Assembly: GCF_030362835.1 (NCBI RefSeq) | Contig: NZ_JAUCGQ010000001.1 | Span: 2,645,461-2,709,460, forward strand | Reading direction: 5' to 3' | DNA from: Cellulomonas alba | Lineage (GTDB): Bacteria > Actinomycetota > Actinomycetes > Actinomycetales > Cellulomonadaceae | DNA length: 64,000 nt | Part shown: one piece after another, positions 49,486 to 57,478 of the stretch | Layout: every line of letters starts with the position of its first letter | Numbering within the stretch: position 1 is the stretch's first letter | Notes under the pieces: generated by a model | Database searches by the model: none | The model's input: only the letters and a program-made list of their open reading frames with translations | What the model was told of the DNA's origin: nothing | Made by a program: the position numbers and the translations under genes

Positions 49486-51930
49486 GTGGTGGGACGGCGA
49501 GGCCTCGCTGCGCTGGTCGCGGCCGTGCTCGTCCTCGTCGTGGGCGCCGGTACGGGGCTCGCGGTCGCGAGCCGCGACGACGCGCGGCCGACGCTGTCGG
49601 TCCCGGCCGCCCTGCGCGACGCGTGGTCCCGCGCGCACGTACTCGAGGGGGAGCACGTCGCGCTCGCGTGGGGCGACGCGCTCGCCATCGACCCGACGCA
49701 CGCGCCGAGCGACCTCCGGTTCGACCCGCAGCGCGCGGTCGCGCAGCTCGACGCGCTGTACGCGTTCGACGTCGGCGACCTGCGCGTCGTGCGGCCCGAC
49801 GGCCCGGTCGCCAAGCACAAGGTCCTCGTCGTGGTGGACGGCTCGTGGCGGTCCGACGGTCCGCCGACGGTCGCGCCCGAGCCGATCACCGGCGGGCTGG
49901 CCGCGCACGACCGCCTGGCGCGCGGCGGCGTCCGCGACGGCGTCGGGGTGCTGCACGTGCAGGCGTCGGTGCTGCGCGGCGAGGGCGGCTCCGCGGGAAC
50001 CACGTCGGTCGGCACGGACCTCGACCCGTCGTGGGAGCTCGCGCGCGGGTTCGCCGAGGTGGTCGAGCACTTCTCGGTGCTCGACGGGCCGGGTGCCGGG
50101 TTCGCGTCCGACTCGGCGACCACGTTCTGGCCCGTCACGGCGGCGTACCTCGCGTCGCTCGCGTCACCCGGCCGCGTCGGGGACCTGTCCGACCTGATCC
50201 GCGCGCCGCAGCTGCACTGGGGCAGCGCGCGGCTCGGGGACGGCGGCTGGCTGCTGCTGCGGTACCTCGCCGACCGGGACGGCGAGCAGCTCGCGGGCCA
50301 GCTCTGGCGCGGGGCGCGCGCCACGGAGGACCCGCTGTCGGCCTACCAGCGGATCGCGGGCCTCACCGAGGGCGACCTCGCACGGCACGTCACCGAGTAC
50401 GCGATGCGCACGGTGACGTGGGACTTCTCGGATGCGTCGGGCCTCGCCCAGGTGCTCGCGCGGATGGACCCCGCGCTGCTCGCGGACCGGTCGACGCCGG
50501 TCGTCCCCGACGTCGAGGACCCGGGCCACTTCCGCGTGCTCGACGCGTTCGCTCCCGCCGACTACGGCTACGACCTGGTCCGGCTCGCACCGGACGCGCC
50601 GGACGCGACGATCCGCATGCGGCTGCGCGCCCACGTCGGGGCCGGCTCGGGCGGCGTCAGCTTCGGGTTCGTCGCGGTGCGCGACGACGGCAGCGCGCGG
50701 TACAGCCCGGTGACGACCGGGGCCGACTCCGAGGTGCAGTTCCCCCTCCACGCCGGCGAGTCGACCGTGTACCTCGTGGTCGTCGGGACGCCGGGCGCCA
50801 GGGCGACGCACCGCGCCGCCGACGGCGTGGGCGACGTGGAGCGGTACCCGTTCGAGTTCCGGCTCACGGGCGCGACTGTCGACGACGGCGCCGACGTCGT
50901 GCCGCCCGGCATGCACCGCCACCCCAACGGCGGCGGCCTCGTCGACGACGTGGCGACCGTCGCCCGGACGGCGTACGTCGGTCCTGACGCCGTGGTCCGG
51001 GGCACGGCGCGCGTGCTCGACCACGCGCGCATCGAGGGCCGGGCGTGGGTCGAGTCCGGCGCGACGGTGCGCGGCGACGCCGTGGTCCGTGACGTCGCCG
51101 TGGTCCGGTCGTCGGCCGTGCTCGCAGGCTCGGTCGTCGTCGGCGGGGACGCGACCGTCGCGTTCGCGTGCGCCGCGGGCGTCTACACCCGGTACGCGCC
51201 GGTCCGCACGTGCGACGGCGCGAACGACCTGCCCGACGTGAACGTGCCGGCGACGCCGTTCGCGGCGGCCGACCTCGCGTTCGAGCGCGTGCCGACCGCG
51301 CCCGCGACGCCGTCCGCTCCGGCGTCGCCCTCGCACGGTGCGACGCACCCGGCCGGCCACGGGGGCGGTTCCGGCGCGGGCGGGACCGGCAACGGGACCG
51401 GCAACGGCACCGGCAACGGCTCGGCCGGCGGGTCGAACGGCGGCCCCGCCGGCGGTACCGGTGGCGGCTCGCACGCCGGCCCGGGCGCCGGCCCGGGACC
51501 TGGCGGAGGGGGTGGGCCCGGCGGTCCCGCCCACGGCGGCACCGGACCGACGGGCGGCACGTCGTCACCGCCCAAGGTCGCGCCGCCCGACCCGGTCGCG
51601 GCCGGTCCGTGCCAGGCGACGTACACGCCGAACACCACGTGGACCGACGGCTCGGGCGAGCACTGGTTCCAGGCGCAGGTCCGCGTCACCGGGACGGGTG
51701 CGGGCGTCACGAGCTGGTCGGTCGCCTGGACGATGCCCGAGGGCGAGCAGATCACGTCGGTGTGGAACGCCCAGCTCGGCACGGTCGGCCGCGCGGTCAC
51801 GGCCGAGAACGAGTCGTACAACGGCACGGTCAGGCCGGGGCAGGACGTGGTGTTCAACTTCCAGGGCACCGTGCCGAGCGAGGACGTCGGCAAACGGGTC
51901 CCGTCGATCACCTGCACACCCGGCCGGTGA
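49486..51930 (+). CDS. Secreted DUF6055 + hexapeptide beta-helix + CBM2 protein
   Basis: 814-residue protein with an N-terminal signal or anchor (AALVAAVLVLVVGAGTGLAVA). Residues about 40-450 resemble DUF6055/Svx-like proteins: PQLHWGSARLGDGGWLLLRYL, RHVTEYAMRTVTWDF, DYGYDLVRLAPD. From about 475, HRHPNGGG leads into left-handed hexapeptide repeats (TAYVGPDAVVRGTARVLDHA) to about 570. A Gly/Asn/Pro linker (604-705) precedes a C-terminal CBM2 with paired cysteines and the three surface-type tryptophans (TTWTDG, WSVAWTMP, SVWNAQ). Likely secreted and cellulose-bound. Catalytic activity is unknown. The GTG start has CGGAGGA upstream, and the gene lies 113 nt after deoC. Confidence 0.85.
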   Translation: MVGRRGLAALVAAVLVLVVGAGTGLAVASRDDARPTLSVPAALRDAWSRAHVLEGEHVALAWGDALAIDPTHAPSDLRFDPQRAVAQLDALYAFDVGDLRVVRPDGPVAKHKVLVVVDGSWRSDGPPTVAPEPITGGLAAHDRLARGGVRDGVGVLHVQASVLRGEGGSAGTTSVGTDLDPSWELARGFAEVVEHFSVLDGPGAGFASDSATTFWPVTAAYLASLASPGRVGDLSDLIRAPQLHWGSARLGDGGWLLLRYLADRDGEQLAGQLWRGARATEDPLSAYQRIAGLTEGDLARHVTEYAMRTVTWDFSDASGLAQVLARMDPALLADRSTPVVPDVEDPGHFRVLDAFAPADYGYDLVRLAPDAPDATIRMRLRAHVGAGSGGVSFGFVAVRDDGSARYSPVTTGADSEVQFPLHAGESTVYLVVVGTPGARATHRAADGVGDVERYPFEFRLTGATVDDGADVVPPGMHRHPNGGGLVDDVATVARTAYVGPDAVVRGTARVLDHARIEGRAWVESGATVRGDAVVRDVAVVRSSAVLAGSVVVGGDATVAFACAAGVYTRYAPVRTCDGANDLPDVNVPATPFAAADLAFERVPTAPATPSAPASPSHGATHPAGHGGGSGAGGTGNGTGNGTGNGSAGGSNGGPAGGTGGGSHAGPGAGPGPGGGGGPGGPAHGGTGPTGGTSSPPKVAPPDPVAAGPCQATYTPNTTWTDGSGEHWFQAQVRVTGTGAGVTSWSVAWTMPEGEQITSVWNAQLGTVGRAVTAENESYNGTVRPGQDVVFNFQGTVPSEDVGKRVPSITCTPGR

Positions 51931-51948
51931 CCCGCCGCGCGGCGGTCG

Positions 51949-53832
51949 CTAGAGGTGGAGCGCCGCCCGGACGTCCGCCTCGACCGCGTGCAGCCGGTCG
52001 GCCGCGGCGCGGCGGGCCGCGCCCACCGCGTGCACGTCGGCCTCTGGCGCCACCGGCTCGACGACCTCGAGGTAGCACTTCACCTTCGGCTCGGTGCCGC
52101 TGGGTCGAACGACCACGCGCGTCCCGTCGGCCGCCGTCAGGCGCACGCCCTCGGTGGGCGGCAGCCCGCGCCGGTCCGCGTCGCTGCCGGTCGCGAGGTC
52201 GACGACGATCTCGACGCGCGAGCCGCCGAGCGTCGCCGGCGGGTGCTGGCGGAGCCGCTCGACGCGCTCCACGATCTGGGCGGCGTCGTCGAACCGGCCC
52301 GACACCTGCCCGGACAGGTGGAGGCCGTGCCGGCGGGCGAGGTCGTCGAGCGCGTCGACGAACGTGCGGCCCTCGGAGCGCAGCCGCGCCGCGAGCGTGG
52401 CGAGGAGCAGCGCCGCCGAGATCCCGTCCTTGTCGTGCACGTTGTCCGGGTCGACGCAGTAGCCGAGCGCCTCCTCGTAGCCGAAGACGAGCCCGTCGAC
52501 GCGCGACAGCCACTTGAAGCCCGTCAGCGTCGGTGCGTAGCCCAGCCCCGCGTCGTCGGCGATCCGCTCGAGGAGTCGCGACGACACGATCGAGCTCGCG
52601 AGGACGCGACCGTCGGGCGTCGAACGCCAGTGGTCGGCGATCGTGGCACCGAGCAGCGCACCCGTCTCGTCTCCGTGGAGCATGCGCCAGCCGTCGGCGC
52701 GCGCCGTGTCGGGGCCGAGGTGGCCGCGCGCCCGCGGGTCCTGCACCGCGACCGCGCACCGGTCCGCGTCGGGGTCGAGCGCGAGCACGAGGTCCGCGCG
52801 CTCGTCCCACGCGAGGCCGAGCGCGAGGTCGATCGCGCCCGCCTCCTCGGGGTTGGGGAATGCGATCGACGGGAAGTCGGGGTGCGGGTCGGCCTGCTCC
52901 GGCACGACGAGCACGTCGGTGAAGCCCGCCGCGTTGAGCACGCGTGCGGCGAGGTCGCCGCCGACGCCGTGCAGCGGTGTCAGCACGATCTTGACCTCGC
53001 GCGCGAGCAGCGGGTCGACGGTCAGCCCCGCCACGCGCGCCGGTGCGGACGCGACCGCGGCGGCGTACGCGTCGATGACCTCGCGGCCGAGCACGGTCCA
53101 GCCCTCGGTGGCGCGCGGCACCGACGCGACGGACCGCACGTGCGCGATCTCGGCCGCGATCGCCGCGTCGTACGGCGGCACGATCTGCGCCCCGCGACCG
53201 GCGTCGGTGACGACGCGGCCGCCGAGGTAGACCTTGTAGCCGTTGTCGCGGGCCGGGTTGTGCGACGCCGTGACCTGCACGGCCGCGTCGGCGTCGAGGT
53301 GGCGCAGCGCGAACGCGAGGACCGGGGTGGGCTGCGCGCCCGGGAGCACGAGCGCCTCGATGCCGACCGCGGTGAGCACGGCCGCGGTGTCGCGCGCGAA
53401 GTCGACCGACCGGTGCCGCGCGTCGTACCCGATGACGACGCGGGGCGCGGGTGACACCCCGTCGAGCTCGCGCCCGAGGTACGCCGCGAGCCCGGCGGCC
53501 GCGCGGATCACGACCGCGCGGTTCATCCGGTTCGGGCCGCCGCCGAGCGCGCCACGCAGGCCCGCCGTGCCGAACTGCAGCGTCGCGCCGAACCGGTCGG
53601 CCAGCTCCTCGCGGGCCGCGCGCCGCGCGTCGATGCGCTGCCGCTCCTCGGGTGACGGGTCGCCCGGGTGCCGCGGGACCTCGCCGTCGGCGAGGCCGAG
53701 CAGGCGGCGCAGCTCGTCGGCCGTCTGCGGGTCCGGGTCGTCCGCGACCCAGTCCCGGACGGCGGTCTCGAGGTCGGACCAGGCGGTCTCGTCCGCCGGG
53801 TCGAAGGTCGTGGACGCCCTCGTGCCGGTCAT
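51949..53832 (-). CDS. Phosphohexomutase/phosphopentomutase (alpha-D-phosphohexomutase family)
   Basis: Four-domain mutase of 627 residues, the long PGM2/PmmB-type. The phosphoserine loop is TASHNPARDNGYKVY, the metal loop DPDADRCAV, the sugar loop GYEEALGY and the phosphate-binding loop RPSGTEPKVKCYLE. Located next to punA, it probably interconverts ribose- or deoxyribose-1-phosphate with the 5-phosphate, completing nucleoside catabolism. Phosphomannomutase or phosphoglucomutase activity is equally possible by sequence. ATG 53832 is preceded by TACCTT 6 nt upstream. Confidence 0.88.
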   Translation of the reverse strand: MTGTRASTTFDPADETAWSDLETAVRDWVADDPDPQTADELRRLLGLADGEVPRHPGDPSPEERQRIDARRAAREELADRFGATLQFGTAGLRGALGGGPNRMNRAVVIRAAAGLAAYLGRELDGVSPAPRVVIGYDARHRSVDFARDTAAVLTAVGIEALVLPGAQPTPVLAFALRHLDADAAVQVTASHNPARDNGYKVYLGGRVVTDAGRGAQIVPPYDAAIAAEIAHVRSVASVPRATEGWTVLGREVIDAYAAAVASAPARVAGLTVDPLLAREVKIVLTPLHGVGGDLAARVLNAAGFTDVLVVPEQADPHPDFPSIAFPNPEEAGAIDLALGLAWDERADLVLALDPDADRCAVAVQDPRARGHLGPDTARADGWRMLHGDETGALLGATIADHWRSTPDGRVLASSIVSSRLLERIADDAGLGYAPTLTGFKWLSRVDGLVFGYEEALGYCVDPDNVHDKDGISAALLLATLAARLRSEGRTFVDALDDLARRHGLHLSGQVSGRFDDAAQIVERVERLRQHPPATLGGSRVEIVVDLATGSDADRRGLPPTEGVRLTAADGTRVVVRPSGTEPKVKCYLEVVEPVAPEADVHAVGAARRAAADRLHAVEADVRAALHL

Positions 53833-53838
53833 GGGGCC

Positions 53839-53844
53839 AAGGTA
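53839..53844 (-). promoter_or_regulatory. -10 box TACCTT, leaderless type
   Basis: Minus-strand TACCTT, GGCCCC (6 nt), then the ATG at 53832. Confidence 0.4.
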
Positions 53845-53882
53845 GCGGCGGCCAGGGACGGCGGCTCGCCGGAGGTCCCGAT

Positions 53883-54719
53883 TCAGACGAGGCGGACGAT
53901 GCTCGCGAGCAGCGCGCTGATCCGCGGCCCCGCGGCGATGCCCGCCTCGAGCACCTCCTCGTGCGACAGCGGCACCGGCGAGATCCCGGCGGCGAGGTTC
54001 GTCACGAGCGAGACACCCAGCACCTCGAGGCCCGCGTGCCGAGCCGCGATCGCCTCGAGCGTCGTCGACATGCCGACCAGGTCGCCGCCGAGCCGGCCCG
54101 CCATCGCGACCTCCGCAGGTGTCTCGTAGTGCGGTCCGCGGAACTGCACGTACACGCCCTCGTCGAGGCCCGGGTCGACCTCGCGCGCGACGGCGCGCAG
54201 CCGTGACGAGTAGAGATCGGTCAGGTCGACGAACGTCGCGCCCTCGAGCGGCGACGTCGCCGTGAGGTTCAGGTGGTCCCGGATGAGCACGGGGGTGCCG
54301 GGTCCCCACGCGGGGTTGAGACCGCCGCAGCCGTTGGTCAGCACGATGGTGGCGCAGCCCGCCGCCGCCGCGGTCCGGACGCCGTGCACGACCCGGCGCA
54401 CGCCGCGGCCCTCGTACAGGTGCGTCCGCGAGCCCAGCACGAGCGCGTGGCGGTCCGGCCGGGCGTCGTCACCCGCGATCCGGACCGAGCGGATCGTGCC
54501 GACGTGCCCGACCACGGCGGGCGCCGAGAAGCCGGGCACGTCCGAGCTCGGCACGGTCGCGACGGTCTCGCCGAGCAGGTCGGCGGCGCCGCCCCAGCCC
54601 GAGCCGAGCACGAGCGCGACGTCGTGCCGCTCGACGCCCGTCGCGCTCGCGAGGAACGCGGCGGCCTCGCGCGCGACGTCGAACGGGTCGGTGGTCGGGT
54701 CGTCCAGGTCGAGGCTCAC
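53883..54719 (-). CDS. punA: Purine-nucleoside phosphorylase
   Basis: Trimeric PNP that phosphorolyses inosine and guanosine to base plus ribose-1-phosphate. The 278-residue product has LGSGWGGAADLL (phosphate loop), SRTHLYEGRGVRRVVHGVRTA, LTNGCGGLNPAWGPGTPVLI, QFRGPHYETPAEVAMAG and VTNLAAGIS, all typical. GTG 54719 has TACGCT 6 nt upstream on the minus strand. It sits directly upstream of the mutase gene that would process ribose-1-phosphate, and opposite lpdA, as in M. tuberculosis (Rv3307-Rv3308 near Rv3303c). Confidence 0.94.
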   Translation of the reverse strand: MSLDLDDPTTDPFDVAREAAAFLASATGVERHDVALVLGSGWGGAADLLGETVATVPSSDVPGFSAPAVVGHVGTIRSVRIAGDDARPDRHALVLGSRTHLYEGRGVRRVVHGVRTAAAAGCATIVLTNGCGGLNPAWGPGTPVLIRDHLNLTATSPLEGATFVDLTDLYSSRLRAVAREVDPGLDEGVYVQFRGPHYETPAEVAMAGRLGGDLVGMSTTLEAIAARHAGLEVLGVSLVTNLAAGISPVPLSHEEVLEAGIAAGPRISALLASIVRLV

Positions 54720-54725
54720 CCGGCG

Positions 54726-54731
54726 AGCGTA
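54726..54731 (-). promoter_or_regulatory. -10 box TACGCT of punA, leaderless type
   Basis: Minus-strand TACGCT, 6 nt, then the GTG at 54719. Confidence 0.5.
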
Positions 54732-54827
54732 TCCGGCGCCCACGCCGGGGCGGCCCGGCGGCGTGATCCCTGCCACGCGCGCACCGCACCCGCTCGGCCG
54801 CGGCACGACGGCCAGCGCGGCGGCAGG

Positions 54828-54833
54828 CACAAT
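54828..54833 (+). promoter_or_regulatory. Candidate -10 box CACAAT of lpdA
   Basis: CACAAT, 8 nt, then the GTG at 54842. Confidence 0.35.
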
Positions 54834-54841
54834 GGACGCCC

Positions 54842-56272
54842 GTGGGCACCTCGGAGCAGCACGGTCAGCGCGTCGTCGTCATCGGCGGCGGTCCCGGCGG
54901 GTACGAGGCGGCGCTCGTCGCGCGGCGCCTCGGCGCGGACGTCACGGTCGTCGAGCGGCAGGGCCTCGGCGGCGCGGCGGTGCTGACGGACGTCGTGCCG
55001 TCGAAGACGCTGATCGCGACGGCCGAGTGGATGACGCTCGCCGACACCGCGCCCGAGCTCGGCATCCGCGACGCGTCGTCTCCCGCGGGCGCGTCGGCGG
55101 CGATGCGCCACACGATCGACCTCGCCGCGGTGAACATGCGCGTACGGGCGCTCGCGGCCGCGCAGTCCGCCGACATCCGCACTCGCCTCGACCGCGAGGG
55201 CGTCCGGCTCGTCGCGGGTACCGGGCGCCTCGAGGGGGCGTCGCGCGTGCGCGTCGATGCGGGCGCCGGAGGCACCGACGAGGTGCTCGACGCCGACGTC
55301 GTGCTCGTCGCGACGGGCGCGACGCCGCGCGTGCTGCCCGAGGCCGTGCCGGACGGCGAGCGGATCCTCACGTGGACCGAGCTCTACGACCTCACGGCGC
55401 TGCCCGAGCACCTCGTGGTCGTCGGGTCCGGCGTCACGGGCGCCGAGTTCGCCGGCGCGTACACGGCCCTGGGCGCGGACGTCACGCTCGTCTCGTCGCG
55501 CGACCGCGTGCTCCCCGGCGAGGACGCCGACGCCGCCCAGCTGCTCGAGGACGTGTTCAAGGCGCGCGGCATGAACGTGCTGTCGCAGTCGCGCGCGGCG
55601 GGTGCGCGCCGGGTCGGGGACGGCGTCGAGGTGGCGCTCGCCGACGGCCGCGTCGTCGAGGGCTCGCACGTGCTGTTCGCGGTCGGCTCGATCCCGACGA
55701 CCGCCGGGCTCGGCCTCGAGGAGGCCGGCGTGCGGCTGCGGCCCAGCGGCCACATCGAGGTCGACAAGGTGTCGCGCACCAACGTCCGCGGCGTCTACGC
55801 GGCCGGCGACGTGACGGGCGTCCTGCCGCTCGCGTCGGTCGCGGCGACGCAGGGCCGCACGGCGATGTCGCACGCGCTCGGTGACGCGGTCGCCCCGCTC
55901 TCGCTGCGCGGCGTCTCGGCGAACATCTTCACGGCGCCCGAGATCGCGACGGTCGGGTTCAGCGAGGCGCGGCTCGTCGAGCAGGGCGTCACGTACCGGA
56001 CGAGCATGCTGCCGCTCGCGCGCAACCCGCGGGCCAAGATGCAGGGCATCCGGGAGGGCTTCGTCAAGCTGTTCGCGCACGCCGGGAGCGGGACGGTGCT
56101 CGGGGCGGTGCTGGTCGGCCCGCGCGCCAGCGAGCTGATCTTCCCGCTGACGATCGCGGTCGCCCAGCGCCTGACGGTCGACCAGCTCGCGAGCGTCCCG
56201 ACGGTGTACCCGTCGCTGTCGGGCACGATCGGCGAGGTGGCCCGCATGCTCCACGTCGCACCGGAGGACTGA
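54842..56272 (+). CDS. lpdA: LpdA-type NAD(P)H quinone reductase (lacks redox cysteines)
   Basis: Flavoprotein of the pyridine nucleotide-disulfide oxidoreductase family, 476 residues: FAD motif VVVIGGGPGGYEAAL, NAD motif VVVGSGVTGAEFAGAYTALG, FAD motif GVYAAGDVTGVLPLAS, and a C-terminal dimerisation domain. The place of the CxxxxC disulfide reads GGAAVLTDVVPSK, with no cysteine, and the lipoamide dehydrogenase His-Glu pair is also not conserved (VYPSLSGTIGE). This matches Rv3303c-like LpdA, which reduces quinones rather than lipoamide. No dehydrogenase complex genes are adjacent. A 91-bp tandem repeat starts at its stop. Confidence 0.9.
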   Translation: MGTSEQHGQRVVVIGGGPGGYEAALVARRLGADVTVVERQGLGGAAVLTDVVPSKTLIATAEWMTLADTAPELGIRDASSPAGASAAMRHTIDLAAVNMRVRALAAAQSADIRTRLDREGVRLVAGTGRLEGASRVRVDAGAGGTDEVLDADVVLVATGATPRVLPEAVPDGERILTWTELYDLTALPEHLVVVGSGVTGAEFAGAYTALGADVTLVSSRDRVLPGEDADAAQLLEDVFKARGMNVLSQSRAAGARRVGDGVEVALADGRVVEGSHVLFAVGSIPTTAGLGLEEAGVRLRPSGHIEVDKVSRTNVRGVYAAGDVTGVLPLASVAATQGRTAMSHALGDAVAPLSLRGVSANIFTAPEIATVGFSEARLVEQGVTYRTSMLPLARNPRAKMQGIREGFVKLFAHAGSGTVLGAVLVGPRASELIFPLTIAVAQRLTVDQLASVPTVYPSLSGTIGEVARMLHVAPED

Positions 56273-56458
56273 CGCGGAGCGCAGCGCAGGGTGAGGGTCG
56301 CGCGCAGCGCGGCACTCGCCCGGAGCGAAGCGGAGCGGCAGTCCGACCACCAGAACAGGGACTGACGCCTCCCAGCGCAGGGTGCGGCTCGCGCGCAGCG
56401 CGGCACTCGCCCGGAGCGAAGCGCAGCGGCAGGCCGACCACAAGAACAGGGACTGACG
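56266..56458 (+). repeat. 91-bp tandem repeat after the lpdA stop
   Basis: GGACTGACG occurs at 56266 (the lpdA GAC-TGA end), 56359 and 56450, and between them stand two copies of a 91-93 bp unit that are nearly identical from AGCGCAGGGTG (56283, 56374) onward. Units are rich in short CGGAGCGAAGCG/GCGCAGCG motifs. The second copy ends one base before the ATG of the FBP-domain gene. Confidence 0.9.
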
Positions 56459-56459
56459 G

Positions 56460-56963
56460 ATGGAACCCCTCACCGAGAAGCAGATCCGCGCGTCGTTCGT
56501 GAACGCCTCGCGACGCGAGGCGGCCGACGCGACGCTGCCCGTGCTGGCCGAGCTCGACTGGGACCGGCTCGACTACCTCGGGTGGCGCGACCGCAAGGCG
56601 CCGCTGTCGGCGTACGCGGTCGTCCCGCTGGACGGCACGCCGGTCGGGGTGCTGCTGCGGTCGTCGGACCGTGGGCAGCGCCGGACCAGCGCGGTCTGCG
56701 CGTGGTGCGAGGACGTGGTCGAGACCGAGGACGTCACGCTGTACGTCGCGCGGCGGGCCGGCGCCGCCGGTCGCAAGGGCAACACGATCGGGACGCTGAT
56801 CTGCACCGAGTTCGGCTGCTCGCGGAACGTGCGCCGGCGCCCGACCCGGATCGAGGCGGGCAGCGACTCGGCGGAGGCGCGGGCCGAGGTCGTCGCGCGA
56901 CGGGTCGCCGGATTGCAGGAGCGGTCGGCGCGCTTCGTCGCCGAGGTCCTGCGCGAGGGCTGA
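56460..56963 (+). CDS. FBP-domain (treble-clef) protein
   Basis: The 167-residue protein resembles the FBP C-terminal treble-clef zinc-finger domain known from fibronectin-binding and elongation-factor-associated proteins. An N-terminal helical part (EKQIRASFVNASRREA) precedes a zinc-finger region with two Cys pairs (VCAWCED near residue 81 and LICTEFGCSRN near residue 118). Homologues bind ribosomes or EF-G in some Gram-positives. Here the role is unknown. Its ATG immediately follows the 91-bp repeat and has only a weak Shine-Dalgarno. Confidence 0.8.
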   Translation: MEPLTEKQIRASFVNASRREAADATLPVLAELDWDRLDYLGWRDRKAPLSAYAVVPLDGTPVGVLLRSSDRGQRRTSAVCAWCEDVVETEDVTLYVARRAGAAGRKGNTIGTLICTEFGCSRNVRRRPTRIEAGSDSAEARAEVVARRVAGLQERSARFVAEVLREG

Positions 56964-57023
56964 CCAGCCGGCACAGACGGGGCGTCTTGACGGCCTCGAC
57001 ATCCGCGGACGAGCATCGGCGCC

Positions 57024-57278
57024 ATGCCGACGGACGTCGTGGACGCCGTGCTCAAAGCGGCTCTGCTGCTCATGAGCGTGCTCGGCGGGTGCGCGTCTGT
57101 CGGGTCGCTCGCGCGGCTGGGCTGGGCTCTCGCGGTCGCGCCGCCCGATGCGACGCTCGGGCCACCGACCGTCGGTGAGCACGTGACGATGGGCGGGGCG
57201 CTCGGGCTCGTCTACGGGCTGCCCGTGGCCGTCTCGCTCGCGCTCGGCAACGTCGTCGGCCTCTGGCACCTGGCATGA
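57024..57278 (+). CDS. Small two-helix membrane protein
   Basis: Unrecognised 84-residue protein with hydrophobic segments at about 10-30 and 55-80 separated by a Pro/Gly-containing loop. It overlaps the following small membrane gene by ATGA, which supports real translation. Function unknown. Confidence 0.55.
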   Translation: MPTDVVDAVLKAALLLMSVLGGCASVGSLARLGWALAVAPPDATLGPPTVGEHVTMGGALGLVYGLPVAVSLALGNVVGLWHLA

Positions 57279-57478
57279 ACCGCCGCAGCGCCGTGCGCGC
57301 GCTCTACGGCGGCCTCGCGGCCGCGTTCGTGCTGTGGTCGGTCAGGTCGCTGGGCAGCCGGGTCGCGTTCGTCGTCGGCGCCGCGGTGATCCTGGTCGGC
57401 TGCGCCGCGACGACGATCGCCGTCTCGTGGTCCGAGGGGCGGCGGGAACCCACGGACTCGAGCGAGGACGTGCGCTAG
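57275..57478 (+). CDS. Small membrane protein, partner of the preceding gene
   Basis: Unrecognised 67-residue protein with a basic N-terminus, helices near residues 9-24 and 29-50, and an acidic hydrophilic tail (EGRREPTDSSEDVR). It is translationally coupled to the preceding gene. Its TAG stop shares CTAG with the stop of the convergent membrane-anchored phosphatase, a four-base overlap of opposed genes. Confidence 0.55.
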   Translation: MNRRSAVRALYGGLAAAFVLWSVRSLGSRVAFVVGAAVILVGCAATTIAVSWSEGRREPTDSSEDVR

